Of a stretch of 64,000 nt of DNA, positions 43,731-52,529 are shown piece after piece; the stretch's first letter is position 1; each line of letters begins with the position of its first letter. The position numbers were made by a program, and so were the translations under genes. The stretch lies in contig JACJYO010000002.1 in assembly GCA_020636075.1 (NCBI GenBank), positions 868,001 to 932,000 on the forward strand, given 5' to 3'. Origin of the DNA: Lewinellaceae bacterium (GTDB lineage Bacteria; Bacteroidota; Bacteroidia; Chitinophagales; Saprospiraceae). Under the pieces are notes generated by a model. The model saw only the letters and a program-made list of their open reading frames with translations. It made no database searches and was not told the DNA's origin.

Positions 43731-44921
43731 GTGCAAAAAACGCCTGTTATAAAAAAAGTAGTTTTTATAATTTCCACTATTGTATTTCTATTTTTTGGCT
43801 GCAAATATGAGCCGGTCAGTCAATACACCTACCGCCAGCCGGAACAATTGCAAGACGGCATTGCCGTTGGCTCGCTCGCAGCCGTAAACCTGGATTCCAG
43901 CCTGATCGAACTGGGCGTCCGGAACATCCAGGATGGGCGGTTTGGCGAAGTCCATTCCATGCTGATCTACAGAGACGGGAAGTTGGTGTTGGATGCGTAT
44001 TTTCAGGGGCACAAATACCAGTGGGGTGCTCCCGACCATTATGGAGCATGGGTACCCTGGAATGCAACGATGCCGCACACTGTCCATTCGGTGAGTAAAA
44101 GCATCACGTCGCTCTGTATCGGGATTGCCCTCGACACAGGTTTTATAAAAAGTGTAGATCAATCCATTTTCGACTATTTGCCTGATCATCAGCAGTTCAA
44201 TACGGAAGGGAAACAAGCCATTACCATTGAGCACCTGCTGACCATGACATCCGGGTTACAATGGGCGGAGTGGAATGCACCACTGAGCAGCGTGGAAAAC
44301 GACCAAGTTGGGATTTACTTTGCAGATACGGATCCTGTCAATTTTATTTTAGACCGGCCCTTGGTTTTTACACCTGGCACACACTTCAACTATTCCGGCG
44401 GGAATATCCAATTGTTGCGCGCGATCCTGGAAAATGCCACCCGGATGCCGTTCGACAGTTTTTCTCAAAAATATCTATTCGAGCCGCTGCATGCAGATTC
44501 TTCGTATTGGTCGTTGCGCTTCAGGACCGGAGAAATAATGGCGGCCTCCGGTTTGAACCAGACACCGAGGGAAATGGTGAAAATCGGCACGGTAATGCTA
44601 AACAAAGGCATTTGGAACGGCGTGCGTATTATTTCGGAAAATTGGGTAGAAAAAAGCGGGCAATCCTTTGCCGGAATTTCGGGCATCAAAGTTCCCGGCG
44701 AAGACTTTGGCCGGGTAGGTTATTCCTATACATGGTGGACCAAGGAGTTTTCCAATTCAGGTCGGAAAATCAAGATGTATTGGGCCAATGGCTGGGGCGG
44801 ACAAAAGATCATGGTCTTCCCGGAATTAAACATGGTCATTGTATTTACCGGCGCCAACTACATGTCAAAAGTGAAGGAACTTAAAATTCTTGAAAAATAT
44901 GTTTTGCCCGCCCTCCGATAG
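43731..44921 (+). CDS. Lipoprotein class C beta-lactamase-fold serine hydrolase
   Basis: 396 residues from a GTG at 43731; the following signal (VVFIISTIVFLFFGC) ends in a lipobox Cys near residue 24, so the start is reasonable. Catalytic motifs are SVSK (Ser-x-x-Lys), YSGGN (Tyr-x-Asn type, here YSG) and GWGGQ in place of the KTG strand. The group includes periplasmic esterases and peptidases of the EstB/6-aminohexanoate-dimer hydrolase kind rather than true beta-lactamases. It follows the DUF4386 remnant by 15 bases. Substrate unknown. Confidence 0.88.
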   Translation: MQKTPVIKKVVFIISTIVFLFFGCKYEPVSQYTYRQPEQLQDGIAVGSLAAVNLDSSLIELGVRNIQDGRFGEVHSMLIYRDGKLVLDAYFQGHKYQWGAPDHYGAWVPWNATMPHTVHSVSKSITSLCIGIALDTGFIKSVDQSIFDYLPDHQQFNTEGKQAITIEHLLTMTSGLQWAEWNAPLSSVENDQVGIYFADTDPVNFILDRPLVFTPGTHFNYSGGNIQLLRAILENATRMPFDSFSQKYLFEPLHADSSYWSLRFRTGEIMAASGLNQTPREMVKIGTVMLNKGIWNGVRIISENWVEKSGQSFAGISGIKVPGEDFGRVGYSYTWWTKEFSNSGRKIKMYWANGWGGQKIMVFPELNMVIVFTGANYMSKVKELKILEKYVLPALR

Positions 44922-44967
44922 ATTTTTTCAATAAAAACTATCCGTAGTTTATGCTTAAAAACCCGTC

Positions 44968-45447
44968 CTACGGTTCGAACAGCTGAATCCGGTTTCCATC
45001 GGGGTCTTTGATCAACACCATACGTCGCCCGCTTACGGGGTCGGCTACTACCGTTCCTAAAAAATCCACGCCGGATTGTTCCAAAAAGGCAAGCCAGCGG
45101 TCGAATTCCGCCATCCGGAACCCGAATTTGAAAAGACCCGCGATCCGGGTTTTCGGCGGCGCCTCGGCCAGGATATCTTCAGGATAAATCGCAGCCTGGA
45201 GTTCCAGCAATTCGAGCAGTACTGCCCCACGCTTCAGGTTGGCCTGCTGGAAGCCGATCGCTGCATTTTCAGCGCGGTCGATCAAGGTGAAACCTAAGTT
45301 TTCCGTATACCAGGCAATGGATGAATCAATATCCCGGACAATAATTGCTGTGAAAAACGCCTCGGGGTCCGGCAGCGAATCCGCTGTTTGGGCGGTTCCT
45401 GGAAGGGGGAGCCACAGGCCGAGGGCGAGCAAAATGTATTTTATCAT
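44968..45447 (-). CDS. Exported VOC-fold protein
   Basis: 159 residues. A clear signal peptide (MIKYILLALGLWLPLPGTAQ) precedes a complete VOC unit pair: FFTAIIVRDIDSSIAWYTENLGF, then the second half closing with VLIKDPDGNRIQLFEP. VOC enzymes are usually cytoplasmic, so export is unusual. The His/Glu metal ligands are only partly evident, and it could be a binding protein rather than an enzyme. It is convergent with the serine-hydrolase gene. Confidence 0.85.
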   Translation of the reverse strand: MIKYILLALGLWLPLPGTAQTADSLPDPEAFFTAIIVRDIDSSIAWYTENLGFTLIDRAENAAIGFQQANLKRGAVLLELLELQAAIYPEDILAEAPPKTRIAGLFKFGFRMAEFDRWLAFLEQSGVDFLGTVVADPVSGRRMVLIKDPDGNRIQLFEP

Positions 45448-45583
45448 TTGGTAAATTTAGTGATTAGTAGAGTTAATAGCATTTTACTCCACCTCCAACT
45501 TAAGAGTATTAGATTGACAATTAGTCTTAACTTGATGGCTATGAGGATGAGTTGATGCGTCGAAACCAACATTCAGCCCTTCC

Positions 45584-46132
45584 TCATTCTACATCGCCTT
45601 CATTGGTCGTTTCCGCTGCCGGGGGCGCCAGGGTAAATCCGAGTTGCTGATTGGAGTCGAGGTTATCCCAAACAGCCAATTCGTCCGACATTTTACCGTC
45701 TTTTATCCTAGTAATGCTGATTCCGTTTATGGATACAAATTTTCCGGTTGCCGGGAGCATCCCTTCGGCCAGCAGGCCGGTGTTGGTTGCCGTCCAGGTC
45801 CACTGCGTAATCAGTTTATCGCCATTCAGATACGCTTCGTTGATCGTAAGGTTTATGTTTGACCACACCGATCTTACCCCGGCCAAATGCTGTTTGAATT
45901 CACCCAGGTTATTCGTCGTACCTGCCGGGCTGCTTCTTTTATAGTCGGCGTTACAAAGTTCGTCGGCTAGAGCCGGGTTGGTATTGTTCCACATTTGGAC
46001 AATTTTATCGTTAAACACCCTGAGTTGTTCGGCGGTCATTATTTCAGCCGGCGCCTGGCAGGCCGTAATGAAAATGGCAATTGCTATTGCCGCAGCATTG
46101 AGCAGGTTGGTACAAATTGAGCGCGTTTTCAT
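45584..46132 (-). CDS. Lipoprotein with SnoaL/NTF2-like domain
   Basis: 182 residues from the ATG at 46132, which begins a lipoprotein signal (MKTRSICTNLLNAAAIAIAIFITAC, Cys25). The frame reaches 46192, but the added residues lack signal features. The rest is an NTF2-like fold of the SnoaL/ester-cyclase type: FNDKIVQMWNNTNPALADELC, then FKQHLAGVRSVWSNINLTI, then LITQWTWTATNTG and SINGISITRIKDGKMSDELAVWDNL. Such proteins bind small hydrophobic ligands. Function unknown. Confidence 0.85.
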   Translation of the reverse strand: MKTRSICTNLLNAAAIAIAIFITACQAPAEIMTAEQLRVFNDKIVQMWNNTNPALADELCNADYKRSSPAGTTNNLGEFKQHLAGVRSVWSNINLTINEAYLNGDKLITQWTWTATNTGLLAEGMLPATGKFVSINGISITRIKDGKMSDELAVWDNLDSNQQLGFTLAPPAAETTNEGDVE

Positions 46133-46320
46133 TGAATCAAAAGTTTTACTACGTGAATGAATGGATAATCCCTCCTCCATTGTGTTGCACAAGCATTAAA
46201 TCCCGCCAATAGCCCATTGCGCAAGATGAAAATAAACAAAACAGCGGTTATCCCATCGCATTTTGTGGGACACTACTTACCTTTCATTCCATTATTCATC
46301 TATAAAACAACGTCTTAACT

Positions 46321-46830
46321 ATGGAAATCAACTTAATCGCAATTATCGTAGCCGCACTCGTACCTATGGCGCTCGGCTTTATCTGGTACCACAGCAAGGT
46401 ATTTGGAACAGTCTGGATGAACGCCGCCGGCATGACGGAAGAAAAGATAAAAAGTGGCAACATGGCCCTGATCTTCGGTTTGTCCTTCCTGTTCAGCATC
46501 ATGCTCGCCATGGAGATGAATTCCGTCGCTATTCACGATGCCTTTATTTACGGTGCGACTTACTATGCCACCAACCGGACCATGCAGCCCGAGGCAGGTT
46601 CAGAACTGGCCCAGTGGGTCGAATACTACCAAAACAACCTGGCCGCCTCAAACCACACCTTCGCGCATGGGTCGTTCCATGGGATGTTGTTCGGGATTTT
46701 CCTCGCGCTGCCGGTTATGGCCACCAATGCCCTGTTCGAGCGCAAGAGTTTTAAATATGTAGCGGTGAACGTCGGTTACTGGATCGTTTGCCTGGCCATC
46801 ATGGGCGGGATTGTGGCAGCCTGGCGTTGA
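46321..46830 (+). CDS. DUF1761 membrane protein
   Basis: 169 residues with four membrane helices (about 5-22, 45-64, 105-125 and 142-166). The starting pattern (INLIAIIVAALVPMALGFIWYH...FGTVWMNAAGMTEEKI) is characteristic of DUF1761, where the W-Y and W-M-x-x-x-G residues are conserved. There is an unusual extra stretch in the centre, a hydrophilic loop (about 75-103), compared with short family members. Function unknown. A dispersed hairpin repeat begins 15 bases after its stop. Confidence 0.88.
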   Translation: MEINLIAIIVAALVPMALGFIWYHSKVFGTVWMNAAGMTEEKIKSGNMALIFGLSFLFSIMLAMEMNSVAIHDAFIYGATYYATNRTMQPEAGSELAQWVEYYQNNLAASNHTFAHGSFHGMLFGIFLALPVMATNALFERKSFKYVAVNVGYWIVCLAIMGGIVAAWR

Positions 46831-46844
46831 TTGATTTTATTTCA

Positions 46845-46901
46845 CCACCGAGACACGGAGAACACTGAGAAAATAACTCCGTGTTCTCCGTGTCTCGGTG
46901 G
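46845..46901. repeat. Dispersed CACGGAG-type hairpin repeat, copy 1
   Basis: A 25-base arm (46845-46869) pairs with 46877-46901 at 24 positions. It contains two versions of the GACACGGAGAACAC motif. A second copy occurs at 52203-52250. It lies between convergent genes (DUF1761 and the beta-helix gene) and could end transcription both ways. Confidence 0.9.
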
Positions 46902-46931
46902 CGAAAAACAATCAACGCCAAGCCCCCCACC

Positions 46932-49478
46932 CTACCTCCAATCCACCAGCAAATCCCGCACCACCGTAGGCGCACCGCCGTTGTACAATATCCCCAACCC
47001 GCCGGCACTGTTTCCGGGCACAGCCAGCTCCATTTCCACAGCAGGCAGCACCGCGGCCGGATAGCCCGATGCATCATAGTCCGAATCCGTGGAAGCCTGC
47101 GCCAGGAGTTTACCCGATTTCATAGAGAACCGTATCGTGCAATTCGTTCGGTAGCAAGAGGTCGACACCGGCTCGCCAATCCGGGTCACTTCGCCATTTT
47201 GGTACCGGACAAAAACAAAATCCACCGAGTTGCCGTATTTGGTGGTGCGCTCGATGCGCAGGCCGTAGCCGCTCATCGTTTCGGCGTCGAATTTCAGCAG
47301 CACATCCATGTAGAGCGGGGCGACCGAAAAGCCCTGCCCGGCCGATTTGAAGGGCGCCACCAGGAGTGTCAGGTCCATATCCCCGTAGTTGTTGCCAACC
47401 GGTGTGTAACACATAAAGCCGGTACGTCCCTGCATCAGACCGCTGATGCCCTGGGCGCCATCCCGGCCATCGCCGTAATTCCAGGCATCGCCTGCCGCCT
47501 GTGGCCGGTCGGGGTCTTCGACACGTCGCCAGGTCCAGAAGCCAGGTAGCACCTCAGGTTGGTTGGCGGTGGACAGAATGGAAAAATCGGGATGCAAGGT
47601 CCGTTCACCCATAGTGCCGGCTTTCGCCTGGATCGGTTCCGGCAGAACGACCTCCACCACCTTACCCGGCAGACTGCGGATATGCCTGGGCGCAATAGTT
47701 GCCTTCAGATAATACCCGGCATCACCGGCGCTCAGCTGGTAATGCTTCAGCGGCTTGTCGAAGCGGGTGACCGCCACCGGGATCGCATTGCTGCCCGAAT
47801 GGTCGGTGCAGCGGTACCAGGTGATGTTCGATTGGTCTTCAAAATCTGTGTCCAGCCGGTACGTCAGGCTGGCAGTGCCATCATTGGAAAGGGAAATGCG
47901 CGGCGACTCCCGGACCATCGGCGCCGGCAGGATTTCAGGGCCGATCGTCAGCACTGTAGCGGCTTCCAGGCCGGACGGCGTGGACGCGACAACAATCACC
48001 TCTTGGGCATCCAGACCGGTATTGGCTGGTATCACCTGGCAGCGCAGGCCGCCGTCCAGGATATTCAGTTTGGCGATGTCCTCTTCCGCACTCGTCCTGC
48101 GACTTGAAGTCGCAGGACGAGTGCGGAACGCCCAATGAATGGTTTCAGGCTGTATCTCCACATTCCCGAAGCAGAGCAGTTGTACCGACAGCGTGGCCGT
48201 GTCTTTCCCGGTTTCCAGACTGTTCCCGGTACTGCGCAACAGCAGTTGGGTCGGCAGCCCGGTGTAGCGTTTGCCTTGTGCCTGTTCGGCGCGCAGCACG
48301 CGGGCTTTGATGTGCATGGGGTCCCAGTCGTCGGAGCCTTTGAGCAGGTTGTAGGTGTTGTACAGCACGCTGCCGCTTTCGGCGATACGGTAGGCATCCA
48401 GGATAGATTTCCCGGCCATATCTACCGTGCAGGCCGGGTCGTTGGTTCCGATAGACAGCGGCCGCATGTTGATGCTGTTGCCAAACTGGTAGTTGCGGGC
48501 ATCCGGCAGCGGCAGATCTTTCCAGCCGATGTACAGGTTGTCGTCATCGGCCTGAAAGCGGCAGTCCAATACGGCCAGCTGGCCACCGGCTTTGACGAAA
48601 TACTGTTCGTTGCGCGTGATGGCGTGGATATCGCAATTCAGCAGCACCGCGCCGGTGCCGCGGGTGATATAAAACGGTTTGGAACTGTAAAAATCGAAGG
48701 TACTGTTCAGGTACAGTCCGGTGCTGCAAAGCGCATCGTCGGTGGATTCAAAATGGCAGCGGTCGAACAGCACGCGCTTGCCACCCACAAATGGGCAGAG
48801 GTTGAGACGGCTGATGAAGCGGGTGTTGCGCGCGACGATCTTGTCGCCGTCGCAGTGGATCAGCTGAGCCTGCACGATGGCCGAGGCCCGTTTGCTGCGG
48901 TTCAGCACAGGTTTCAGCGGGAATTCCAGATCGACATTGCAGTAGTTGCCGAAGGTGATGTTTTCAGCGCTGGTACCGTCGCCGTAAAAACGGAACATGG
49001 TGAAATTGCCCTTTGCCCCGAGGGTTTGTCCGCGGTTGCAGGCTAACACGACATTTTCGGGGCGTAGGTTCAGGCCGTAAATGCGGAGCCAGGCACAACG
49101 GATTTTCATACCGTAAGGCGCCCGTTCACCGTCTTCGGGCTCCCGGATGGCCGGATCGTCGGGGTCGTCGATCCAGTACACCCAGGGCGCCAGGTAGAGG
49201 GTCATGGGTTGGGCTTCGGTGCCGTCGGTCAGTTGGGCTGCGGCGCTTTGCACGGAGTTGAACACATAGGGATATTGGGCGGCCTGGGCGTCGGTAAGCT
49301 GGCCGTCTATGAAGAAGGCCTTGGGGCCCAGGGGGATGGTGTGTTTTTGGTAGATGATGCTGTGGCCCAGGAACTGGATGGGGTCGGATGGATCGAGGGA
49401 TTTGTAGTCGGCAGGTTGCTGGGCTGTGGCTTGTTTAAGCAGGAGGATGGCGGCGAGGAGGAAGGTGAGTTTCATCAT
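46932..49478 (-). CDS. Secreted right-handed beta-helix protein (pectate-lyase/pectinesterase-like)
   Basis: 848 residues with signal peptide (MMKLTFLLAAILLLKQATAQ). Residues of about 100-400 show beta-helix rungs (LRIYGLNLRPENVVLACNR, VLFDRCHFESTDDALC, AVLLNCDIHAITRNEQYF, LAVLDCRFQADDDNLYIGW), as in polysaccharide lyases or pectinesterases acting on pectin. The middle contains Ig-like domains, and the last 200 residues (GFWTWRRVEDPDRPQ...) look like a concanavalin-like carbohydrate-binding domain. No catalytic residues could be assigned. A 45-base palindrome is inserted in frame at 48084-48128. Its neighbours include GH78-like and other beta-helix genes. Confidence 0.82.
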   Translation of the reverse strand: MMKLTFLLAAILLLKQATAQQPADYKSLDPSDPIQFLGHSIIYQKHTIPLGPKAFFIDGQLTDAQAAQYPYVFNSVQSAAAQLTDGTEAQPMTLYLAPWVYWIDDPDDPAIREPEDGERAPYGMKIRCAWLRIYGLNLRPENVVLACNRGQTLGAKGNFTMFRFYGDGTSAENITFGNYCNVDLEFPLKPVLNRSKRASAIVQAQLIHCDGDKIVARNTRFISRLNLCPFVGGKRVLFDRCHFESTDDALCSTGLYLNSTFDFYSSKPFYITRGTGAVLLNCDIHAITRNEQYFVKAGGQLAVLDCRFQADDDNLYIGWKDLPLPDARNYQFGNSINMRPLSIGTNDPACTVDMAGKSILDAYRIAESGSVLYNTYNLLKGSDDWDPMHIKARVLRAEQAQGKRYTGLPTQLLLRSTGNSLETGKDTATLSVQLLCFGNVEIQPETIHWAFRTRPATSSRRTSAEEDIAKLNILDGGLRCQVIPANTGLDAQEVIVVASTPSGLEAATVLTIGPEILPAPMVRESPRISLSNDGTASLTYRLDTDFEDQSNITWYRCTDHSGSNAIPVAVTRFDKPLKHYQLSAGDAGYYLKATIAPRHIRSLPGKVVEVVLPEPIQAKAGTMGERTLHPDFSILSTANQPEVLPGFWTWRRVEDPDRPQAAGDAWNYGDGRDGAQGISGLMQGRTGFMCYTPVGNNYGDMDLTLLVAPFKSAGQGFSVAPLYMDVLLKFDAETMSGYGLRIERTTKYGNSVDFVFVRYQNGEVTRIGEPVSTSCYRTNCTIRFSMKSGKLLAQASTDSDYDASGYPAAVLPAVEMELAVPGNSAGGLGILYNGGAPTVVRDLLVDWR
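48084..48128. repeat. Perfect 45-base palindrome inserted in a coding sequence
   Basis: Arms 48084-48105 and 48107-48128 are exact reverse complements around a single G. The length of 45 bases is a multiple of three and adds 15 residues to the beta-helix protein (around RPATSSRRTSAEED), keeping its frame. The added residues fall between the beta-helix and Ig-like parts, a tolerant linker. It resembles the in-frame palindromic elements known from Rickettsia, but the sequence is unrelated as far as I can tell. Confidence 0.85.
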
Positions 49479-49607
49479 TTTAGTAAAGATAAACTGGATT
49501 TGGGGAGATAGGCTATACTTGGGTTTTGCAGTTTCCTTCAGGAGTATTTTTTTTGAGTTAAATTGCTGTCATAAAAGGCATTCGAGTTAAGCGCAAAAAA
49601 GTGCAAT

Positions 49608-49952
49608 ATGGTTCTAACAAATGGCTATTATTCAGTACCTCCTAAACCTTTTCATGATGCTGTATCAGGTTATGAATTTAAAGGCTATATGCATTTCGGA
49701 TATTGGTTTTTAGGAGATGGAGTTGTGATACGTTGTAGTAAATCAAGTCAAAACGTCATTGAAGACTTTAGTAAGGAGGAATTTAACCTGAGCAAGCCAG
49801 GTGAATATTCTATTTCTGAAAACAAATTGGAAGTTATTTTTGATAAGGGATTGAAGTGGGAGTATAGAGAAGTATTTGATATACTATCAAATAATGAATT
49901 TGAAAATGAAAAAAGGAGTTTTAAGTTTGTTGAATGGAAACCATCAATATGA
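49608..49952 (+). CDS. Small protein of unknown function
   Basis: 114 residues, no signal peptide. The composition is aromatic and beta-rich (GYEFKGYMHFGYWFLGDGVVIRC near 20-42, ENKLEVIF, RSFKFVEWKPSI), consistent with a compact beta-barrel, perhaps lipocalin-like. It is not recognised. The gene is clearly AT-richer than the neighbouring carbohydrate gene, like the next one, suggesting recent acquisition. A 7-base stem hairpin lies between it and the next gene (about 50023-50042). Confidence 0.65.
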   Translation: MVLTNGYYSVPPKPFHDAVSGYEFKGYMHFGYWFLGDGVVIRCSKSSQNVIEDFSKEEFNLSKPGEYSISENKLEVIFDKGLKWEYREVFDILSNNEFENEKRSFKFVEWKPSI

Positions 49953-50078
49953 ATCCTGATTCGAACTGCTGGCCCTTAGAAGTTATTGGGCGGCGGGGCA
50001 CATAAAACAAATGCGCCATGAAAAGCACCATTGCATGGTGCATATTTAGAACGTCAATGAGCATAAATATTTAAAACA

Positions 50079-50588
50079 ATGGACTATAAATATTATTTAG
50101 AAAAATTCAGAAAATCGGCTGACCGAATTGACAAAAAAATGCTAAGCGAAAAGCATCTTGAAATTCATGTTGGCATTACACTGAACGCTGTCGTTCTGAA
50201 ATTATATAAAACTGAATGGGTGAATGACAAAACTGACCCAATAAATTCAAAGACAAGAATCTTTTTTGCGATTTGGGTAAATGACGAAACTTTAAAACAA
50301 AAAAAAGTACTTTATAATATTCATGCCTTAAAACTTCGAGGGTTGAAGGGATATGCCATAAAAAGTCGTGCGTTTGCCGACTGTTTCAGAGAAGATTTTA
50401 TAAGATTCAAGCAGAATTGGGAGAATGTAAGCGTGGAATTTGGACCATTAACATTAATTGAAGGCTGGGAACATTTTGAAAGTGCGGAACTTGAAAATAA
50501 AATTGTAAAACTTGCGAATAATTTTTCAAGCATAGCATATTTAATAGACAATACTTTGAAAAAATTTGAGCTGACAAAAATTTACTGA
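50079..50588 (+). CDS. Hypothetical soluble protein
   Basis: 169 residues, soluble, mixed alpha/beta. It begins with MDYKYYLEKFRKSADRID and contains strands IHVGITLNAVVLKLYKTEW and RIFFAIWVNDETL, then a C-terminal helical part. I recognise no family. It is AT-rich, flanked by another AT-rich orphan, and ends one base before a frame leading into the small secreted peptide. No evidence for function; it looks like accessory cargo. Confidence 0.65.
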   Translation: MDYKYYLEKFRKSADRIDKKMLSEKHLEIHVGITLNAVVLKLYKTEWVNDKTDPINSKTRIFFAIWVNDETLKQKKVLYNIHALKLRGLKGYAIKSRAFADCFREDFIRFKQNWENVSVEFGPLTLIEGWEHFESAELENKIVKLANNFSSIAYLIDNTLKKFELTKIY

Positions 50589-50697
50589 TATGGACAATCT
50601 GCTTAAAAGCTCCTCCAACGCGACACCTGCCATAAATTGCGGCAAAATTCCATACGACCACGCACTCGCAACATCATTCAAAACCAGTATAAGAAAA

Positions 50698-50832
50698 ATG
50701 ACCAGTCTACCCAAAGTACTCAGCGCCCTTATCTTGATTTTCGCAGTAAACACCCTTGCCTGGGGGCAAACGCAACCCGACAAATTCCAGAAAACCGGAG
50801 AAGGCATTTTAACCAGCTTTAAAATAAAATAA
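50698..50832 (+). CDS. Short secreted peptide, possibly a gene remnant
   Basis: 44 residues from the ATG at 50698: a signal peptide (LPKVLSALILIFAVNTLAWG) followed by only 23 mature residues ending EGILTSFKIK. The frame can be read from 50590, but that part is not signal-like. It might be a small secreted peptide or the start of a truncated gene; nothing continues it in other frames. The next gene starts 20 bases later. Confidence 0.45.
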   Translation: MTSLPKVLSALILIFAVNTLAWGQTQPDKFQKTGEGILTSFKIK

Positions 50833-50851
50833 AACTGAGCGTACCTACGGT

Positions 50852-51220
50852 ATGGGCTCACATCCAATTAATCTGATTATCCGGTTCCTGCTCGAAATCA
50901 CGGCACTTGTTTCCGTCGGCATGTGGGGGTGGAAGCAAAATGACGGATGGCTTCGCTACGTGCTTGCCATCGGCATTCCACTAATTTTGGCCACCATTTG
51001 GGGTACCTTCAACGTGCAGGATGACCCAAGCCGCTCCGGCTCGGCGCCAATTCCCACACCCGGGCTCATTCGCCTGGCCATTGAACTGGGAATGTTTGCC
51101 CTGGCAATATGGGCCCTGTACGATTCAGGCTTTACCAAAGCCAGCCTGATTATCGCTATAATTGTGCTGCTGCATTACCTGGCATCTTACGACCGGGTTA
51201 TCTGGCTGCTATCGAAGTAA
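50852..51220 (+). CDS. YrdB-like (DUF2568) membrane protein
   Basis: 122 residues with four membrane helices and the family-typical FLLEITALVSVGMWGW at the start, the IWGTFNVQDDPSRSG loop, and a LHYLASYDRVIWLL end. YrdB/DUF2568 proteins are small inner-membrane proteins with no known function. The gene lies between the short secreted peptide and a TonB-C-like protein. Confidence 0.88.
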   Translation: MGSHPINLIIRFLLEITALVSVGMWGWKQNDGWLRYVLAIGIPLILATIWGTFNVQDDPSRSGSAPIPTPGLIRLAIELGMFALAIWALYDSGFTKASLIIAIIVLLHYLASYDRVIWLLSK

Positions 51221-51264
51221 AGTTATTCGCATAAATTATTATTTCTTAATACTACACCTGTACC

Positions 51265-52017
51265 ATGAACAACATCCAGCACAAATCCATCGCAATCCTA
51301 TGCATCGCCCTGGCCATCCCTTTCCTCGGCACTTCGCAAGACAGTTTCACCGGTGAACTGCCCTTTGCCGTGCACAAAACCTACCCTTACATTTCCCTTA
51401 CAACCGGCAAACTGAAGGTTGCCAATACTCTGATGGATCTCAACCCGCATTACAAGCCATCCTGGATCAGGGAGTACCTTTCCGTCGAACTCTCGGTAAG
51501 CCATGAGGGCACGATTGAACAGGCAACAAGCAAAAGTGAATTCCTCACGCAGCAACAGAAAGACCTCCTGCTGATGGCCGATGTAAATAAATCCATTTCG
51601 ATCAAGGTCCGGTACATGCCGGAGAATACCTTGAAACACAATGACCCAAAGGAAATCGATTTCATGTTTACCATCGATCCGGACAGCGACGCACAATTCC
51701 CCGGTGGACAAGAGCAACTGGATCAGTATCTGCAGGAAAACGCCATAGATAAAATTCCCGGTAGCAGTTTCACAGGCTACAGTCTTGCTGCCGTAAAGTT
51801 TACCATTAGCGAAACAGGGGATGTATCTAATGTGCATGTCTTTGAATCCTCGAAGGATGAAAAAATAGATGCTTTAATGGCCGAAGCTATTCGCAACATG
51901 CCCTCCTGGAAACCCGCAGGCTATTCCAACGGCATCTCCGTAAAGCAGGATTTTGTGCTGACCGTTGGGAACATGGAAAGCTGTGTGGTTAGTCTGTTGA
52001 ATATCCGCCGGGATTGA
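51265..52017 (+). CDS. Secreted protein with TonB C-terminal-like domain
   Basis: 250 residues with a signal peptide (IAILCIALAIPFLGTSQ). Residues of about 135-235 match the energy-transducer TonB C-terminal fold: FPGGQEQLDQYLQENA, VKFTISETGDVSNVHVFESS, and MAEAIRNMPSWKPAGYSNGI with the PSWKPA signature. The first half contains a looser duplicate (LSVELSVSHEGTIEQAT). There is no N-terminal membrane anchor or proline-rich stalk, so it is not a working TonB; such free TonB-C domains are common in Bacteroidota, with unclear roles. Confidence 0.85.
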   Translation: MNNIQHKSIAILCIALAIPFLGTSQDSFTGELPFAVHKTYPYISLTTGKLKVANTLMDLNPHYKPSWIREYLSVELSVSHEGTIEQATSKSEFLTQQQKDLLLMADVNKSISIKVRYMPENTLKHNDPKEIDFMFTIDPDSDAQFPGGQEQLDQYLQENAIDKIPGSSFTGYSLAAVKFTISETGDVSNVHVFESSKDEKIDALMAEAIRNMPSWKPAGYSNGISVKQDFVLTVGNMESCVVSLLNIRRD

Positions 52018-52202
52018 TAGGATACCGTGCTGCCCCCCCCCCGGGCAAATGCCTGCACATTCCACCGCTGCATTAAATTTGACAGAGCATCGATCTTTTT
52101 TGAGGAAGTCTATATTTCATCGCGAAACTGATGATGCCGTGTGCATTGAGGGTATCTCAAAAGAGAGAAATCTGAAATGCCCGCCGTAGAATATTTTATT
52201 TA

Positions 52203-52250
52203 CCACGGAGAACACGGAGAATTAAACTCCGTGTTCTCCGTGTCTCCGTG
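52203..52250. repeat. Dispersed CACGGAG-type hairpin repeat, copy 2
   Basis: CACGGAGAACACGGAG (52204-52219) pairs perfectly with 52227-52242, and the right arm continues for eight more bases of the same motif. It is closely similar to 46845-46901 but with a shorter left arm. Both copies lie between convergent genes. Confidence 0.9.
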
Positions 52251-52457
52251 TTGAAAACTAGGAACTGCTTGCGCGTGTGAGGACTTGTGAGACACTCTCA
52301 ATAGCATAACCACCTCCAATATTTCGCGCCCCACTTTCTTTGATATGCAGAAGCCTGAAGCAAACCACTGCTATGGCCAATGCACTTTCTATTTCAGCCT
52401 TTCCAACCGAACTAGGCACTTACTATTTTCTGCTTCGCCAATCTGGTCTGCTGCGCC

Positions 52458-52501
52458 CAAAAAAATTCCCATTACCGCCCGATTTCTGGCAGTAATGGGA
52501 A
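52458..52501 (-). terminator. Terminator of the TonB-receptor operon
   Basis: TTCCCATTAC (52466-52475) pairs with GTAATGGGAA (52492-52501). Read on the minus strand, the hairpin is followed by a run of T (the A-run at 52459-52465 on the plus strand). It lies directly downstream of the lipoprotein gene on that strand. Confidence 0.8.
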
Positions 52502-52529
52502 AAGCCCTAAACAGACACAGGAAGCGGCG

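Larger units (their letters stand above)
52018..52529. other. Intergenic region with poly-C tract, repeat copy and terminator
   Basis: 512 bases between convergent genes. It contains ten consecutive C (52033-52042), copy 2 of the CACGGAG-type hairpin (52203-52250), and a terminator for the minus-strand operon (52458-52501). Short frames here look random. No RNA gene is recognised. Confidence 0.7.

Noticed and set aside
48135..49046. 303-codon open frame opposite the beta-helix gene
   Set aside because: The minus-strand protein has a signal peptide and beta-helix rungs; the plus-strand frame has no domain and is a shadow.
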